Notes under the pieces: generated by a model
The model's input: the letters and a program-made list of their open reading frames with translations, nothing else
The model's database searches: none
What the model was told of the DNA's origin: nothing
In this document: positions 1 to 9,560 of the stretch, one piece after another
Layout: the number at the start of each line of letters is the position of its first letter
Position numbering within the stretch: the first letter of the stretch is position 1
Made by a program: the position numbers and the translations under genes
NCBI GenBank assembly: GCA_016705365.1
Contig: JADIYI010000002.1
Span: 248,001 to 312,000 of the forward strand
Source of the DNA: Gammaproteobacteria bacterium
GTDB lineage: Bacteria > Pseudomonadota > Gammaproteobacteria > Pseudomonadales > UBA5518
Direction of reading: 5' to 3'
Length of the DNA stretch: 64,000 bases

Positions 1-210
1 GGAAAGCAGGTTGCGAACGGCCGAATCGAGCGCACCATTGTACTGCGTGCCGGTCTGGGTGAGACCTTCGACATTGGCTACGATACAGGTGCACCTGTGA
101 TCGAGGACTACACGAAGGATGGGCGCTTCACCGGTGACATCGACAAGGTAACGGTTGAGTTGGGCCAGCCGGGCAAGCCCGGCTCGGTATACGCCGCCAA
201 GGACAACTAG
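1..210 (+). CDS. Sulfatase, C-terminal fragment (cut by window start)
   Basis: An open frame enters from the left edge in frame 1 and stops at TAG 208-210, giving the last 69 residues. They match the C-terminal beta-sandwich domain of the two complete sulfatases downstream: all three share an ETFDIGxDT-type core followed by a final F(T/N)GxI/V strand pattern. I infer that a third sulfatase paralogue lies mostly outside the window. Its catalytic half is not visible, so activity cannot be judged. It converges on the TetR gene that follows. Confidence 0.8.
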   Translation, partial: GKQVANGRIERTIVLRAGLGETFDIGYDTGAPVIEDYTKDGRFTGDIDKVTVELGQPGKPGSVYAAKDN

Positions 211-397
211 ACGGTCAGTTGCCGCATCGAGACGCGAAAAATGCCGGGGCTGCCGGAGGGAACCGTCGCTGGGGTGCTGTTTCTGACCCCGGACGAGGCG
301 AACCAACTATTGCACAAGGCCCGAGTTTTCCGTCGACAGAGCCAGAAATGCAGGGCTGTGCATGGATCGTCCGCCGGGATCCTGGTCAGGTCCATGC

Positions 398-1039
398 TCA
401 GAGCGCGTTCACACCATCGCTGATGAACTCCACCAACGCACTCACCTGCTCCTGCGGAGTCAGCGGTGTCGCATTGAGCGCTTCCTGCCACGGCTGACCC
501 GGGCGTCCGATGTCGCCCAGCGTGGCGTGAATGACGTTCATGATCATGCCCAGGTACCATTCGATCAGCGGCCGGGACGCGCCGGGAGCAACATCGTGCA
601 GCATTTCAAGAATCGGCACATCAATGTATCTGTCAGACACCTGTGAGCGTAAGGGGTTATGTTCCTGGTGCAACTTCGCCAGGCAGCGCAGGAAGCGCCG
701 GCCCGCAGCTTGTCGGTCGATGGCGAGCTTCGCCAGTGGCAGGCACAGGATCTCCACGATGTCGCGATGCTGCGGCGCTCGACCTGAAGCGAGCAATGCG
801 TCGTACATACGCCGTCGATCGGCGTTGATCGACGGCAACCAGCGTTCCAGAATGGCTTTCACGAGCATATCCCGCCCGCCGAAGTGGTAGTGCAGTACGC
901 CTTGGCTGATGCCCGCGGTGCGGTTTATGTCGCGCAGCGACACGGCGCCGACACCACGTTCGCCGAACAGTCGCTCGGCGGTATCAAGAATCCGCTTGCG
1001 CGTTCGCGCCGACGGGTCGGTTCGGGGGCGTGGCGGCAT
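398..1039 (-). CDS. TetR/AcrR-family transcriptional regulator
   Basis: The 213-residue protein has a typical TetR N-terminal helix-turn-helix at about residues 12-60: RKRILDTAERLFGERG, then GISQGVLHYHFGGRDML. The C-terminal half is a variable ligand-binding region. An AGGAGC ribosome-binding site lies 6 bases before the ATG at 1039. The gene begins 9 bases after the stop of the upstream sulfatase on the same strand, so the two are probably cotranscribed. I infer that it senses a substrate or product of the sulfatase locus, most likely as a repressor. The ligand and operator are unknown. Confidence 0.88.
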   Translation of the reverse strand: MPPRPRTDPSARTRKRILDTAERLFGERGVGAVSLRDINRTAGISQGVLHYHFGGRDMLVKAILERWLPSINADRRRMYDALLASGRAPQHRDIVEILCLPLAKLAIDRQAAGRRFLRCLAKLHQEHNPLRSQVSDRYIDVPILEMLHDVAPGASRPLIEWYLGMIMNVIHATLGDIGRPGQPWQEALNATPLTPQEQVSALVEFISDGVNAL

Positions 1040-1048
1040 GCGCTGCTC

Positions 1049-3349
1049 CTACAGCAGCTCAACGACGACGCGCTCGATCACGCCGGTAAAGGGATATGGC
1101 GCACGGTAATCGGCCGGCGATGAGCCGGTATCCAGGCCGATATCGAAGGTCTCATCGATCGAGTACATCGTGGCGGTACGCCTTAACGTTGCACTCGCTG
1201 CTTCCTTGCCGTCCACGCTGAGCCGCGTGGTGCCGCCGGGCACCAGGCCTGCACCCGTGGTGGCAAACTCGTAACGCAGCACGTGCTCACCGGGCTCGAG
1301 TGGCGCCTTGCCGCGCAGCGTGATTTCCTCGGCGTCGAAGATACGCAGGCGATAGACCGGTACACCTGCATCGTCCAGGTACAGCGACCAGCCGGCACTG
1401 CGTCCGCCCAGGGTGGCCAGCACACCGTGCGCACCGCCCTCGGGCACCCGGATGTGGGCTTCGATGACGTGAGACCGTGTCTTCGTGTTCGGCGCCTCCT
1501 TCTCGGCAATGCCGATGGTGCCGGGCCGGTACTCGAAGTGGGTGCGCCCGGCGGCGAGATTGGGAAACTGCGTGTTCTCGCGGGTAGGGTTGTGCAGCAC
1601 CACGTTGTTGGCAGCGGCCTGGATATCGAAGAGCTGCTGCAGTTCGCGCAGCTTGCCGGGTTCGCGCGCCGCGAGGTCACGACCCTGACTGAAGTCGGTG
1701 CGCAGATCATAGAGCTCCCAGCGGTCGGCGGCGAAATCCGTGTTGCGCGGTGCGCTGATCACGTTCCAGGGCACACGACCCCGGAATGCGGAGGCCATCC
1801 AGCCGTCGTGGTAGATCGCGCGGTTGCCGTAAACCTCGAAATACTGCGTGGTGTGGCGCTCGGCAGCCTTCGCGTCGGCGAAAGTGTACGCGAGGCTCGT
1901 ACCGTCCATCGGGCGCTGCGCCACGCCGTTCACGCTCGCGGGCGCCTCGATGCCGGTGAGTTCGAGGATCGTCGGCACGATATCGTTCACGTGAGCGAAC
2001 TGCTGGCGCAGACCGCCGTGGTCACGGATGCGCGCCGGCCACGTCATGACCATGGGGTTGCGTGTACCGCCAAGATGCGAGGCTACCTGCTTGGTCCACT
2101 GGAACGGGGTATCGGTGGCCCAGGCCCAGCCGGAGTTGTAATGCGCGTAGCTGTTCTCGCCAAGAAGCGCCTGGGGATCGTCGGCAAAGCTCGCCAGGTT
2201 CGACTGCAGTCCCTGCAGATCGCCCAGGTAATTGCTGCTGCCGAGCAATCCGCCCTCGGCGCTGGCGCCGTTGTCGCCGACGATATAGACGAACAAGGTG
2301 TTGTCATACTGTCCCATTTCCTTCAGCGCATCGCGCAGCCGGCCGACCTGCGCGTCCGTGTGTGCGAGAAACGCGGCATAGAGCTCCATCAGGCGCGCCG
2401 AGGTGCGCTTCTGCTTCGGAGTCAGCGAATCCCAGGCCGGCAGCTCGGCGGGTCGCGGCGTCAGCAGAGCGTCGCGCGGGATCACGCCAGCCTTCTTCTG
2501 GCGCGCGAAGGTTTCCTCGCGCAGGCGATCCCAGCCCTGGTCAAACTTGCCACGGTAGCGCTCGGCCCAGGTTGCAGGCGGCTGCAGCGGGGCGTGGGTG
2601 GCGCCAGGTGCGAAGTACACGAAGAAGGGGCGTGCCGGATCCACCGAACGCTGCATCTGCATCCACGAGATGGCGTGCTCGGCGATGTCCTCGGTGAGGT
2701 GGTAACCCGCTTGCCGTTCACGCACCACGGGGGTGGTGCCGTCATAGAGCGTGGGCTCGTATTGATCCGCCTCGCCACCGAGGAAACCATGGAACGTGTC
2801 GAAGCCCACACCGGTCGGCCAGTGCGTGAACGGGCCGGATTGGGTGGCTTCCCAGTCCGGCACCAGGTGCCACTTGCCCCAGGCCGAGGTCGCGTAGCCG
2901 TTCTGGCCGAGCACGCGCGCGATGGTGGCGCTATCGTCGCGCAGCACGCCGCGATACCCCGGGTAGGTGGTCGCGCTGTTCATCACGGTGCCCACACCCG
3001 CGGCGTGTGAATTGCGTCCCGTGAGCAGCGCGGCGCGCGTCGGCGAGCAGATCGCCGTGGTGTGGAAACGGTTGTAGCGAAGGCCATCATTGGCCAGTTG
3101 CTCCAGCGCCGGCGTTGCGACCGGGCCGCCGAAGGTGCTGGTGGCGCCGAAGCCCACGTCATCGAGCAGCACCACCACGATATTCGGCGCGCCGGCCGGT
3201 GGCAGTTGGCGCGTCACTACCGGCGCGGCTTGCGGTTGTGTCGCTGGCGTCGCATCTGCCGCGATGAGCGGCTGCGCGATACCCAGTGCAGCGACCAGCG
3301 CAAAAAATTGGCGGCCACATTTTCGTAGGTTGACTCCTGAGGTACGCAT
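1049..3349 (-). CDS. Exported type I sulfatase (formylglycine dependent)
   Basis: The 766-residue protein should hydrolyse sulfate esters in the periplasm. I chose ATG 3349 over an upstream TTG because a clear signal peptide follows (basic start, hydrophobic core, cleavage near IAADA at about 30). Residues visible are the metal-binding DD at 63-64, the CSPTR motif with Cys101 to be converted to formylglycine, GKWH, a THAP histidine, GDNGAS and the SHLGGTR segment. The last 170 residues or so form a beta-sandwich domain shared with the other sulfatases here. No formylglycine-generating enzyme is in the window. It is divergent from the receptor at 3588, and the TetR gene follows it. The substrate is unknown. 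Confidence 0.93.
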   Translation of the reverse strand: MRTSGVNLRKCGRQFFALVAALGIAQPLIAADATPATQPQAAPVVTRQLPPAGAPNIVVVLLDDVGFGATSTFGGPVATPALEQLANDGLRYNRFHTTAICSPTRAALLTGRNSHAAGVGTVMNSATTYPGYRGVLRDDSATIARVLGQNGYATSAWGKWHLVPDWEATQSGPFTHWPTGVGFDTFHGFLGGEADQYEPTLYDGTTPVVRERQAGYHLTEDIAEHAISWMQMQRSVDPARPFFVYFAPGATHAPLQPPATWAERYRGKFDQGWDRLREETFARQKKAGVIPRDALLTPRPAELPAWDSLTPKQKRTSARLMELYAAFLAHTDAQVGRLRDALKEMGQYDNTLFVYIVGDNGASAEGGLLGSSNYLGDLQGLQSNLASFADDPQALLGENSYAHYNSGWAWATDTPFQWTKQVASHLGGTRNPMVMTWPARIRDHGGLRQQFAHVNDIVPTILELTGIEAPASVNGVAQRPMDGTSLAYTFADAKAAERHTTQYFEVYGNRAIYHDGWMASAFRGRVPWNVISAPRNTDFAADRWELYDLRTDFSQGRDLAAREPGKLRELQQLFDIQAAANNVVLHNPTRENTQFPNLAAGRTHFEYRPGTIGIAEKEAPNTKTRSHVIEAHIRVPEGGAHGVLATLGGRSAGWSLYLDDAGVPVYRLRIFDAEEITLRGKAPLEPGEHVLRYEFATTGAGLVPGGTTRLSVDGKEAASATLRRTATMYSIDETFDIGLDTGSSPADYRAPYPFTGVIERVVVELL

Positions 3350-3445
3350 GGTATCGGTCTCTCGCAATGGGTCGATTCAGGGTTGCGGACGAGTACCGTA
3401 AACGACTTTGTCATGTTCTTGCAACAAAGCATATGGTTTGAGCAC

Positions 3446-3474
3446 TTGATGAATAAAACACCTGGCGCTAGAAT
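3446..3474 (+). promoter_or_regulatory. Sigma-70-like promoter for the first TonB-dependent receptor
   Basis: TTGATG at 3446-3451 and TAGAAT at 3469-3474 are separated by exactly 17 bases, in the 240-base gap between divergent sulfatase and receptor genes. It would drive the receptor at 3588 and perhaps the following sulfatase. Confidence 0.6.
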
Positions 3475-3587
3475 CTCGCACGGCTCTGCGGCCGCGTCCC
3501 GATTACGCCAGTGGTGAACCTGACGAAACACAACAAATTGCGCGGCATGAACGCGACTTCACACACGTGATAACAGGAGCATCCTCG

Positions 3588-5969
3588 ATGACTACGTACT
3601 CATACTCTCATTGCGTGGCACGCAAGCCACTCGCCGGCGCCATGTCCTGCGCATTTGCACTCGGCTTGATATCGACGCTTCATACCACCGTGACATATGC
3701 GCAGGGCGCCGTGATCGAAGAGATGGTCGTGACCGCGCAGAAGCGCGAACAGAACCTTCAGGATGTACCCATCTCGATCACCGCCATTTCCGGCGAGCAG
3801 CTGGAGGCGCGCGGAATCGAGGGACTCGAGTCGTTGTCCAGTCTCGCACCCAATCTGCAGGTCAACAGGGCGCCGGGCAACAGCCTGACGTCGCAGGTAT
3901 CCATTCGCGGTAGCGTCACTGGCCAGACCGCGATCTATGTGGATCCCGCCGTCGGCATGTATGTGGACGGGGTCTACATCGGCAAGGCTCAGGGGAGTAT
4001 GTTCGATTTGCTCGACCTGGAGCGGGTAGAAGTGTTGCGCGGTCCGCAGGGAACCCTGTTCGGGCGCAACACGTTGGGCGGTGCCATCAGTTTCATCACG
4101 CGCAAGCCTACGGGCGAGTGGGACGGTTCGGCATCCGTGGATATCGGCAACAATAACAGCCATATCGAAAAGCTGTCTCTGGATCTGCCGAAGTGGGGAA
4201 TTGCCAGTGTCAATCTCTCCGCACGCAACGAGGAAGCGGGCGGCTGGATGTCGAATCGTAACGGCAAGGACGAAGGCAGCACGGACCGGCAATCGTTTCG
4301 TGGCGCGCTCCGTCTCGATCTCAGCAGTGCACTGACGCTCGATTACGCCTACGACTATTCAACCATCGATGAAACCCAGACACCCAGCACTCTTTACAGC
4401 ACAAGCGGCAGTGTCGGCTCGATCAGCGATCTGGGCAACATCCTGCTGGGCACGGGCACGCGTTTGGGCATCCCGTCGCTGGTCCAGTCCGGCAATTTCC
4501 TGCTTGCAGCAGAGCCCCAGATGGCACCTTACGTCAGTCGGAGCCGACCTGGATCGATGGCAAGCGATACCTCCAACGAGAATGTCCAGAGGCTGAATGT
4601 GGACGGTCAGGCGCTCACGCTCAGCTATGAACTGAACGAGACCAACACCCTGAAGTACATCGGATCGATTCGCAATATGTGGGTGAAAGATCGGGTCGAT
4701 ATGGAGGGCACGCCAGTCGAGTTAGTGAAAACCGGGCGTAACAGTCATCTCGACTCCAGTTCCCACGAGATTCAATGGATCGGTGAGGCAGGGCGTCTCA
4801 ATTATGTGGGAGGCCTGTACTATTACGAGGAAGACGGCATCAATGTCGGTGGTCAGTTGATCATGCTGAGCCCCCCACCGGCCAACGCCAAGTATGTGGC
4901 CTACAAGGTGGGTGACACGGCGAAGGCGGTTTTCGGTCAGTTGGACTACGCGTTGACCGACGCACTGACACTGACTGCGGGGCTACGCTGGACTACGGAA
5001 GAGCGCCGCAACAACTCGGCGCAGTTCGCCACCATGGGCTATCGCGGGCCAATTATCGCAACGATCCTGCCATGGACCAAGGCTGACGAGAGCTGGGACG
5101 CCACCACGCCTGTTTTTGCGGCAACTTACGCTTTCAACGACGACCTGACGCTCTATGCGCGCTTTGCCAAGGGGTTCCGCGCTGGTGGATTCTCGGGTGA
5201 AGTACCCACGGTGGCGGGTGTGACCACTCCAGTGGATCCAGAGGAGTCCACCACCTACGAGTTGGGATTCAAGTCGACTCTGGCAGACGGTATCGCGCAG
5301 TTCAATGCCGCCGTGTTTCGCAACGAGATCACCGACATGCAGCTTTCGAGACTGCTGGCGGGGAGTACAGCTTCAATACTGAGCAATGCAGGTGAAGCGA
5401 CCATGCAGGGGGTCGAACTCGAGGGCGTGGTGCTGCTGGGCGAAAACTGGAAACTGCAAGGCAGCTACGGTTATCTGCACGGCGAATTCGACGAGTACAT
5501 GGACTATCCGTATAACGCAGCCACGGCAGCGCTGGCTGGTGTCAGCATGTCCACGCTTATCAATACCGGTGATAACCGCGTATTCCCCTATGCTCCCGAG
5601 CACACGCTGAACCTGGTGCTCGACGGGAAACTGCTCGATACCGAGTGGGGTCAATTGCGTGGCTTGCTCGAGTACCAGTACTCCGCAGATTTCTATGCCT
5701 ACGCCAGCAACAAGTCGCTGACGGTGGCCGATGCCGGCGCCGGCACCCTTGCCAGGCTCAACGAGATCCCGGGTGTGGAGCGGATCAACGCGCGGCTGAC
5801 GTTGGCTGATATGCGTGTCGGCGGACCCGGCGCAGCGAATGTCTCACTGTGGGTCCGAAATCTCGCTGATTCGAAGCAGCTCGCGAATCCGATCGACTTC
5901 AGCTACTTCCAGAACGCCACCTGGGTGGTACCTCGCACCTACGGCGTGAACTTCGACTACAAGTGGTGA
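3588..5969 (+). CDS. TonB-dependent outer membrane receptor
   Basis: The 793-residue protein is an energised outer membrane importer. ATG 3588 is preferred to an upstream GTG at 3567 because AGGAG at 3575-3579 lies 8 bases before it. A signal peptide ends near TYAQG, followed by the EEMVVTAQKREQNLQDVPIS segment that marks the TonB-box/plug start. The plug holds LRGPQGTLFGRNTLGG at about 150. The barrel includes FAKGFRAGGFSGE and ends in a C-terminal aromatic (W before the last K). Flanking sulfatases suggest uptake of a sulfated compound, which is inference. No SusD partner is present. Confidence 0.93.
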   Translation: MTTYSYSHCVARKPLAGAMSCAFALGLISTLHTTVTYAQGAVIEEMVVTAQKREQNLQDVPISITAISGEQLEARGIEGLESLSSLAPNLQVNRAPGNSLTSQVSIRGSVTGQTAIYVDPAVGMYVDGVYIGKAQGSMFDLLDLERVEVLRGPQGTLFGRNTLGGAISFITRKPTGEWDGSASVDIGNNNSHIEKLSLDLPKWGIASVNLSARNEEAGGWMSNRNGKDEGSTDRQSFRGALRLDLSSALTLDYAYDYSTIDETQTPSTLYSTSGSVGSISDLGNILLGTGTRLGIPSLVQSGNFLLAAEPQMAPYVSRSRPGSMASDTSNENVQRLNVDGQALTLSYELNETNTLKYIGSIRNMWVKDRVDMEGTPVELVKTGRNSHLDSSSHEIQWIGEAGRLNYVGGLYYYEEDGINVGGQLIMLSPPPANAKYVAYKVGDTAKAVFGQLDYALTDALTLTAGLRWTTEERRNNSAQFATMGYRGPIIATILPWTKADESWDATTPVFAATYAFNDDLTLYARFAKGFRAGGFSGEVPTVAGVTTPVDPEESTTYELGFKSTLADGIAQFNAAVFRNEITDMQLSRLLAGSTASILSNAGEATMQGVELEGVVLLGENWKLQGSYGYLHGEFDEYMDYPYNAATAALAGVSMSTLINTGDNRVFPYAPEHTLNLVLDGKLLDTEWGQLRGLLEYQYSADFYAYASNKSLTVADAGAGTLARLNEIPGVERINARLTLADMRVGGPGAANVSLWVRNLADSKQLANPIDFSYFQNATWVVPRTYGVNFDYKW

Positions 5970-6013
5970 GGCAACCGTCGCTTGACGACGATGGCAGTAA
6001 CGGGAGATAAAAG

Positions 6014-8395
6014 ATGATCGTCCAGGCTTTGGTGGAGACCGCATGGCCGCTTGCGCGCCGGCGAAAGTGCGAGAGAGATCATCCGATCGCACGTTGCCTT
6101 GCGACATTACTGCTTGCGGCGGTGTCCGCGGTGGCGGTAGCGCAACCGAACGTGCTCCCGCCACCGGCTGAACCTTTTACCGGCAAGATCGGCGTCACGT
6201 ACGCCGATTCCACCCCGGCGTTCCCCACACCGGTCAAGGCGCCGGCGGGCGCGCCGAATGTCGTGCTCATCATGACCGACGATGTCGGCTTCGGTGCGGC
6301 CAGCACCTTCGGCGGGCCGATCCCGACGCCGAATCTCGATCAGCTGGCGGAGCAGGGTCTCAGCTACAACCGCTTTCACACCACCGCGATGTGCTCACCA
6401 ACGCGCGCAGCGCTGCTGACCGGGCGCAATCACCATGCGGTCGGCAACGGCATCGTGGCGAACCTTTCGACCGGATTTCCCGGTTACGACAACCTGCTGC
6501 CAAAGAGCGCGGCGACCATTGCCGAGGTACTGCGCCAGAACGGCTACAACACCGCAATGTTCGGCAAGCATCACAATGCACCGGAATGGCAGGTGTCCGC
6601 GGCGGGCCCCTTCGACCTCTGGCCCACGGGCCTCGGCTTCGAGTATTTTTTCGGCTTCATGGCGGCCGAGACGAACCAGTACACGCCCGCGCTCTATCGC
6701 GGCATCACCCCGCTCCCGACGCTGAAAGAAGGCGTGCTCGACAAGGCGCTGGCGAACGATGCGATCGACTGGTTGCACCAGCATAACGCAGCCGCACCCG
6801 ACAAGCCTTTCTTCATGTATTACGCGACCGGCACCGCACATGCGCCCCTACAGGCGCCCGCCGACTGGATCGCGAAGTTTCGCGGGCGATTCGACGCGGG
6901 CTATGACCAGGTGCGTGCCGATACCGTCGCGCGGCAGAAAAAGCTTGGGATCATACCCGCCGATGCGGTCAACACGCCGCGACCTGAACAGATCGCCGCC
7001 TGGAAAGATCTGACGCCCGCACAGCGGCGCATCAACGCGCGCATGATGGAAGTCTACGCCGCGATGCTCGCCTACCAGGATGCGCAGGTTGGCCGCTTGC
7101 TCGACGAGATCGAACGCATGAGGTTGCGCGACAACACACTGGTGATCTTCATCGAGGGCGACAACGGCGCGTCCGCGGAAGCGGGTGCGCACGGCAGCAT
7201 GAACCCGATGTCGAACTTCGCCAACGGTACGCAGGAGGACGAGAAAGTCCTTCTTGCCAACCTGGACAAGCTTGGCGGACCGGACGCCGTGCCGAACTTC
7301 GGTTACGGCTGGACCTGGGCAACCAACGCGCCGTTCCGGCTCGCCAAGCAGTATGCCTCGCATCTGGGGGGCACCCGCAACGGCATGGTGGTGTCGTGGC
7401 CGCAGCGCATCAAGGCGCGCGGTATTCGTTCGCAGTTCAGCCATGTCACCGATATCGCGCCGACCATATTCGAGCTGGCCGGGATCACGGCTCCCGAGAT
7501 GGTGAACGGCGTGAAGCAGCAGCCGATCGACGGTGTCAGCCTCGCGTACAGCTTCGATTTGCCCGCGGCGCCGGAGCGTCATCGCACGCAGTATTTTGAA
7601 ATGATGGGTAACCGCGCGATCTATCACGATGGCTGGATGGCGAGCACCACGCCAGCCTACTTGCCATGGATTGCATCCCGCAAAGCCGTATTGCCCAGCG
7701 ATTACGCATGGGAACTCTACGATCTGCGCACGGATTTCTCGCAGGCGCATGATCTGGCGTCGACGCAGCCGCAGAAGCTGGCGCAGATGCAGGCATTGTT
7801 CATGGAAGAGGCCCGGCACAACCAGGTTTTACCGCTCGACAACCGTCTGACGATGGAGCGCTTTCTGGCCGCTGCAAGCCAGCAGCGCAACGCGCGCAGC
7901 TACACCTACTGGGGTGCCGGCGTCAGCGTGCCCGCCGTCAGTGCCGCACCGATCCTGAACCACTCCTTCACGGTCACCGCCAATATCGAGGTGCCCGAGG
8001 AGGCCCATGGTGTGATCATGGCGCTGGGCAGCAAGTTCGGCGGCTGGAGCTTCTTCATAAACGATGGTACGCCGGTTGCGCTGATGGCGGCCTCGCAACT
8101 CGATGGCGATCAGTCGCGCGTGGCGGCCAGTGCCAAGCTGCCAGAGGGCAAATCAGTGCTGCGCTACCGCTTCGTATCCGATGGCGGCAGTAACGCCGGT
8201 GGCGAGATGCAAATCAGTGCTGACGACAAGGAGATCGGGCGTGGACGTATCCTCCGCACGATCTCCAAGCTCCCCGAGATGACCGACACCATGGACATCG
8301 GCTTCGATGCAGACACACCAGTGAGTGCCGAGTATCACGATGGGGGCAGGTTCAACGGAACCGTGAAGCGGGTGGATATCACGATCGATCGTTGA
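6014..8395 (+). CDS. Exported type I sulfatase (formylglycine dependent)
   Basis: The 793-residue sulfatase starts 44 bases after the receptor, with a GGGAG site before ATG 6014, so receptor and enzyme probably share a transcript. The signal peptide has an unusually long basic n-region of about 28 residues before the hydrophobic core, ending near AVAQ. Visible active-site elements are DD at 89-90, CSPTR with Cys127, GKHH, TAHAP, GDNGAS and SHLGGTR. The C-terminal beta-sandwich domain matches that of the sulfatase at 1049-3349. The paralogues differ around the active site (GKWHLVPDWE against GKHHNAPEWQ), so they may act on different esters. Confidence 0.93.
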   Translation: MIVQALVETAWPLARRRKCERDHPIARCLATLLLAAVSAVAVAQPNVLPPPAEPFTGKIGVTYADSTPAFPTPVKAPAGAPNVVLIMTDDVGFGAASTFGGPIPTPNLDQLAEQGLSYNRFHTTAMCSPTRAALLTGRNHHAVGNGIVANLSTGFPGYDNLLPKSAATIAEVLRQNGYNTAMFGKHHNAPEWQVSAAGPFDLWPTGLGFEYFFGFMAAETNQYTPALYRGITPLPTLKEGVLDKALANDAIDWLHQHNAAAPDKPFFMYYATGTAHAPLQAPADWIAKFRGRFDAGYDQVRADTVARQKKLGIIPADAVNTPRPEQIAAWKDLTPAQRRINARMMEVYAAMLAYQDAQVGRLLDEIERMRLRDNTLVIFIEGDNGASAEAGAHGSMNPMSNFANGTQEDEKVLLANLDKLGGPDAVPNFGYGWTWATNAPFRLAKQYASHLGGTRNGMVVSWPQRIKARGIRSQFSHVTDIAPTIFELAGITAPEMVNGVKQQPIDGVSLAYSFDLPAAPERHRTQYFEMMGNRAIYHDGWMASTTPAYLPWIASRKAVLPSDYAWELYDLRTDFSQAHDLASTQPQKLAQMQALFMEEARHNQVLPLDNRLTMERFLAAASQQRNARSYTYWGAGVSVPAVSAAPILNHSFTVTANIEVPEEAHGVIMALGSKFGGWSFFINDGTPVALMAASQLDGDQSRVAASAKLPEGKSVLRYRFVSDGGSNAGGEMQISADDKEIGRGRILRTISKLPEMTDTMDIGFDADTPVSAEYHDGGRFNGTVKRVDITIDR

Positions 8396-8416
8396 GCCGG
8401 ATGCTGCCACGGGCCG

Positions 8417-9529
8417 TTAAAAGATCACCACGGTGCGAATGCAATCGCCTTGGCGCATCAGTTCAAACCCCCGATTGATATCGGCAAGCGGCAGACGATG
8501 TGTGATCAGGCGTTCGAGATCCAGCCGTCCCGCCAGATATTCATCCAGCAGTCGCGGCAGCTGACTGCGGGTTTTGACGTTACCCAGAAACGAACCCTTC
8601 CAGGTTCTGCCAAGCAGCAGAGTAAAGGGATCGGCATGCAGCTCGGCGCCGTCCGGGGCGATACCTACAACCACGGAAACGCCCCATCCCGGGCGGGTGC
8701 AGTCCAGCGCCTGGCGCATGAGATCGGTGCTGCCGACACATTCGAAGCTGTAGTCGACGCCACCGTCGGTCATGGCCCGCAGTCTTGCCACCAGATCGTC
8801 TCCTGGCTGCGCGGGATCGATGTAATCCGTCACCCCGAACCGACGCGCCATGGGCTCTCGTCGCGGATTCGTGTCGATGCCGATGATCCGTGATGCGCCG
8901 GCCAGTCTCGCGCCCTGCACCACATTGAGGCCAATGCCTCCCAGGCCGAAAATGGCGGCCGTTGCACCCGCTTCCATCCTTGCCGTGTACCGTACGGCCC
9001 CGACGCCGGTGCTCACCCCGCAGCCCACATAACAGGCAATATCAAACGGAATTTCCTTGGGAATGCGGGCTACATTGATGGCTTTGAGCACCATGTGATT
9101 GGCGAATGTGCCGAGTCCGGCGTAGGCGGGAATGGGCTCTCCATCGAGGAGGAAATGTGAATCTCCCTTGCCGATGGTCGGAAGAAAGACTGCGCAAAGA
9201 TTGGTTTTGCCGGAAAGGCAGTTACGACATACGCCGCACTCTGCAATCGACAGCGGTATCACATGATCGCCAACCCGGAGGTCGGACACCGCGCGGCCAC
9301 ACTCTAGTACCACGCCAGCGCCCTCGTGACCCAGTACCACCGGAAACAGGTAAGGCGTACTGTTGCCGGTCATTTGATGCAGATCCGAGTGGCACAAGCC
9401 ACTGGCCCGAATCTCGACCAATACCTCGTCCGGGCCGGGCGGCGTCAGCTGCAGTGTGCGCAACTGCAACGGTGCACCCGCCTCGATGCAGACCGCCGCG
9501 CGCGTTTCGCGCATCACGCTTTTGCCCAC
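8417..9529 (-). CDS. Zinc-dependent alcohol dehydrogenase, class III-like
   Basis: The 370-residue protein belongs to the medium-chain dehydrogenase family. Visible are the catalytic zinc ligands (SGLCHSD, GHEGAG and a later Cys), four structural-zinc cysteines in CGVCRNCLSGKTNLC, and the Rossmann motif GLGGIGL at about 200. It oxidises an alcohol with NAD(P)+. Class III members also act on S-hydroxymethylglutathione, but the substrate here is not clear. The first start is GTG 9529, and ATG 9514 is an alternative; neither has a strong ribosome-binding site. It sits 31 bases after the LysR gene on the same strand and converges on the sulfatase. Confidence 0.9.
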   Translation of the reverse strand: MGKSVMRETRAAVCIEAGAPLQLRTLQLTPPGPDEVLVEIRASGLCHSDLHQMTGNSTPYLFPVVLGHEGAGVVLECGRAVSDLRVGDHVIPLSIAECGVCRNCLSGKTNLCAVFLPTIGKGDSHFLLDGEPIPAYAGLGTFANHMVLKAINVARIPKEIPFDIACYVGCGVSTGVGAVRYTARMEAGATAAIFGLGGIGLNVVQGARLAGASRIIGIDTNPRREPMARRFGVTDYIDPAQPGDDLVARLRAMTDGGVDYSFECVGSTDLMRQALDCTRPGWGVSVVVGIAPDGAELHADPFTLLLGRTWKGSFLGNVKTRSQLPRLLDEYLAGRLDLERLITHRLPLADINRGFELMRQGDCIRTVVIF

Positions 9530-9560
9530 GGCGGGCTGCTGCGAGGGGGGTAGCGCCGGA

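Noticed and set aside
1283..3010. Long open frame (575 residues) antisense to the first sulfatase
   Set aside because: High GC and codon bias of the sulfatase produce it. It has no signal, domain or ribosome-binding site.
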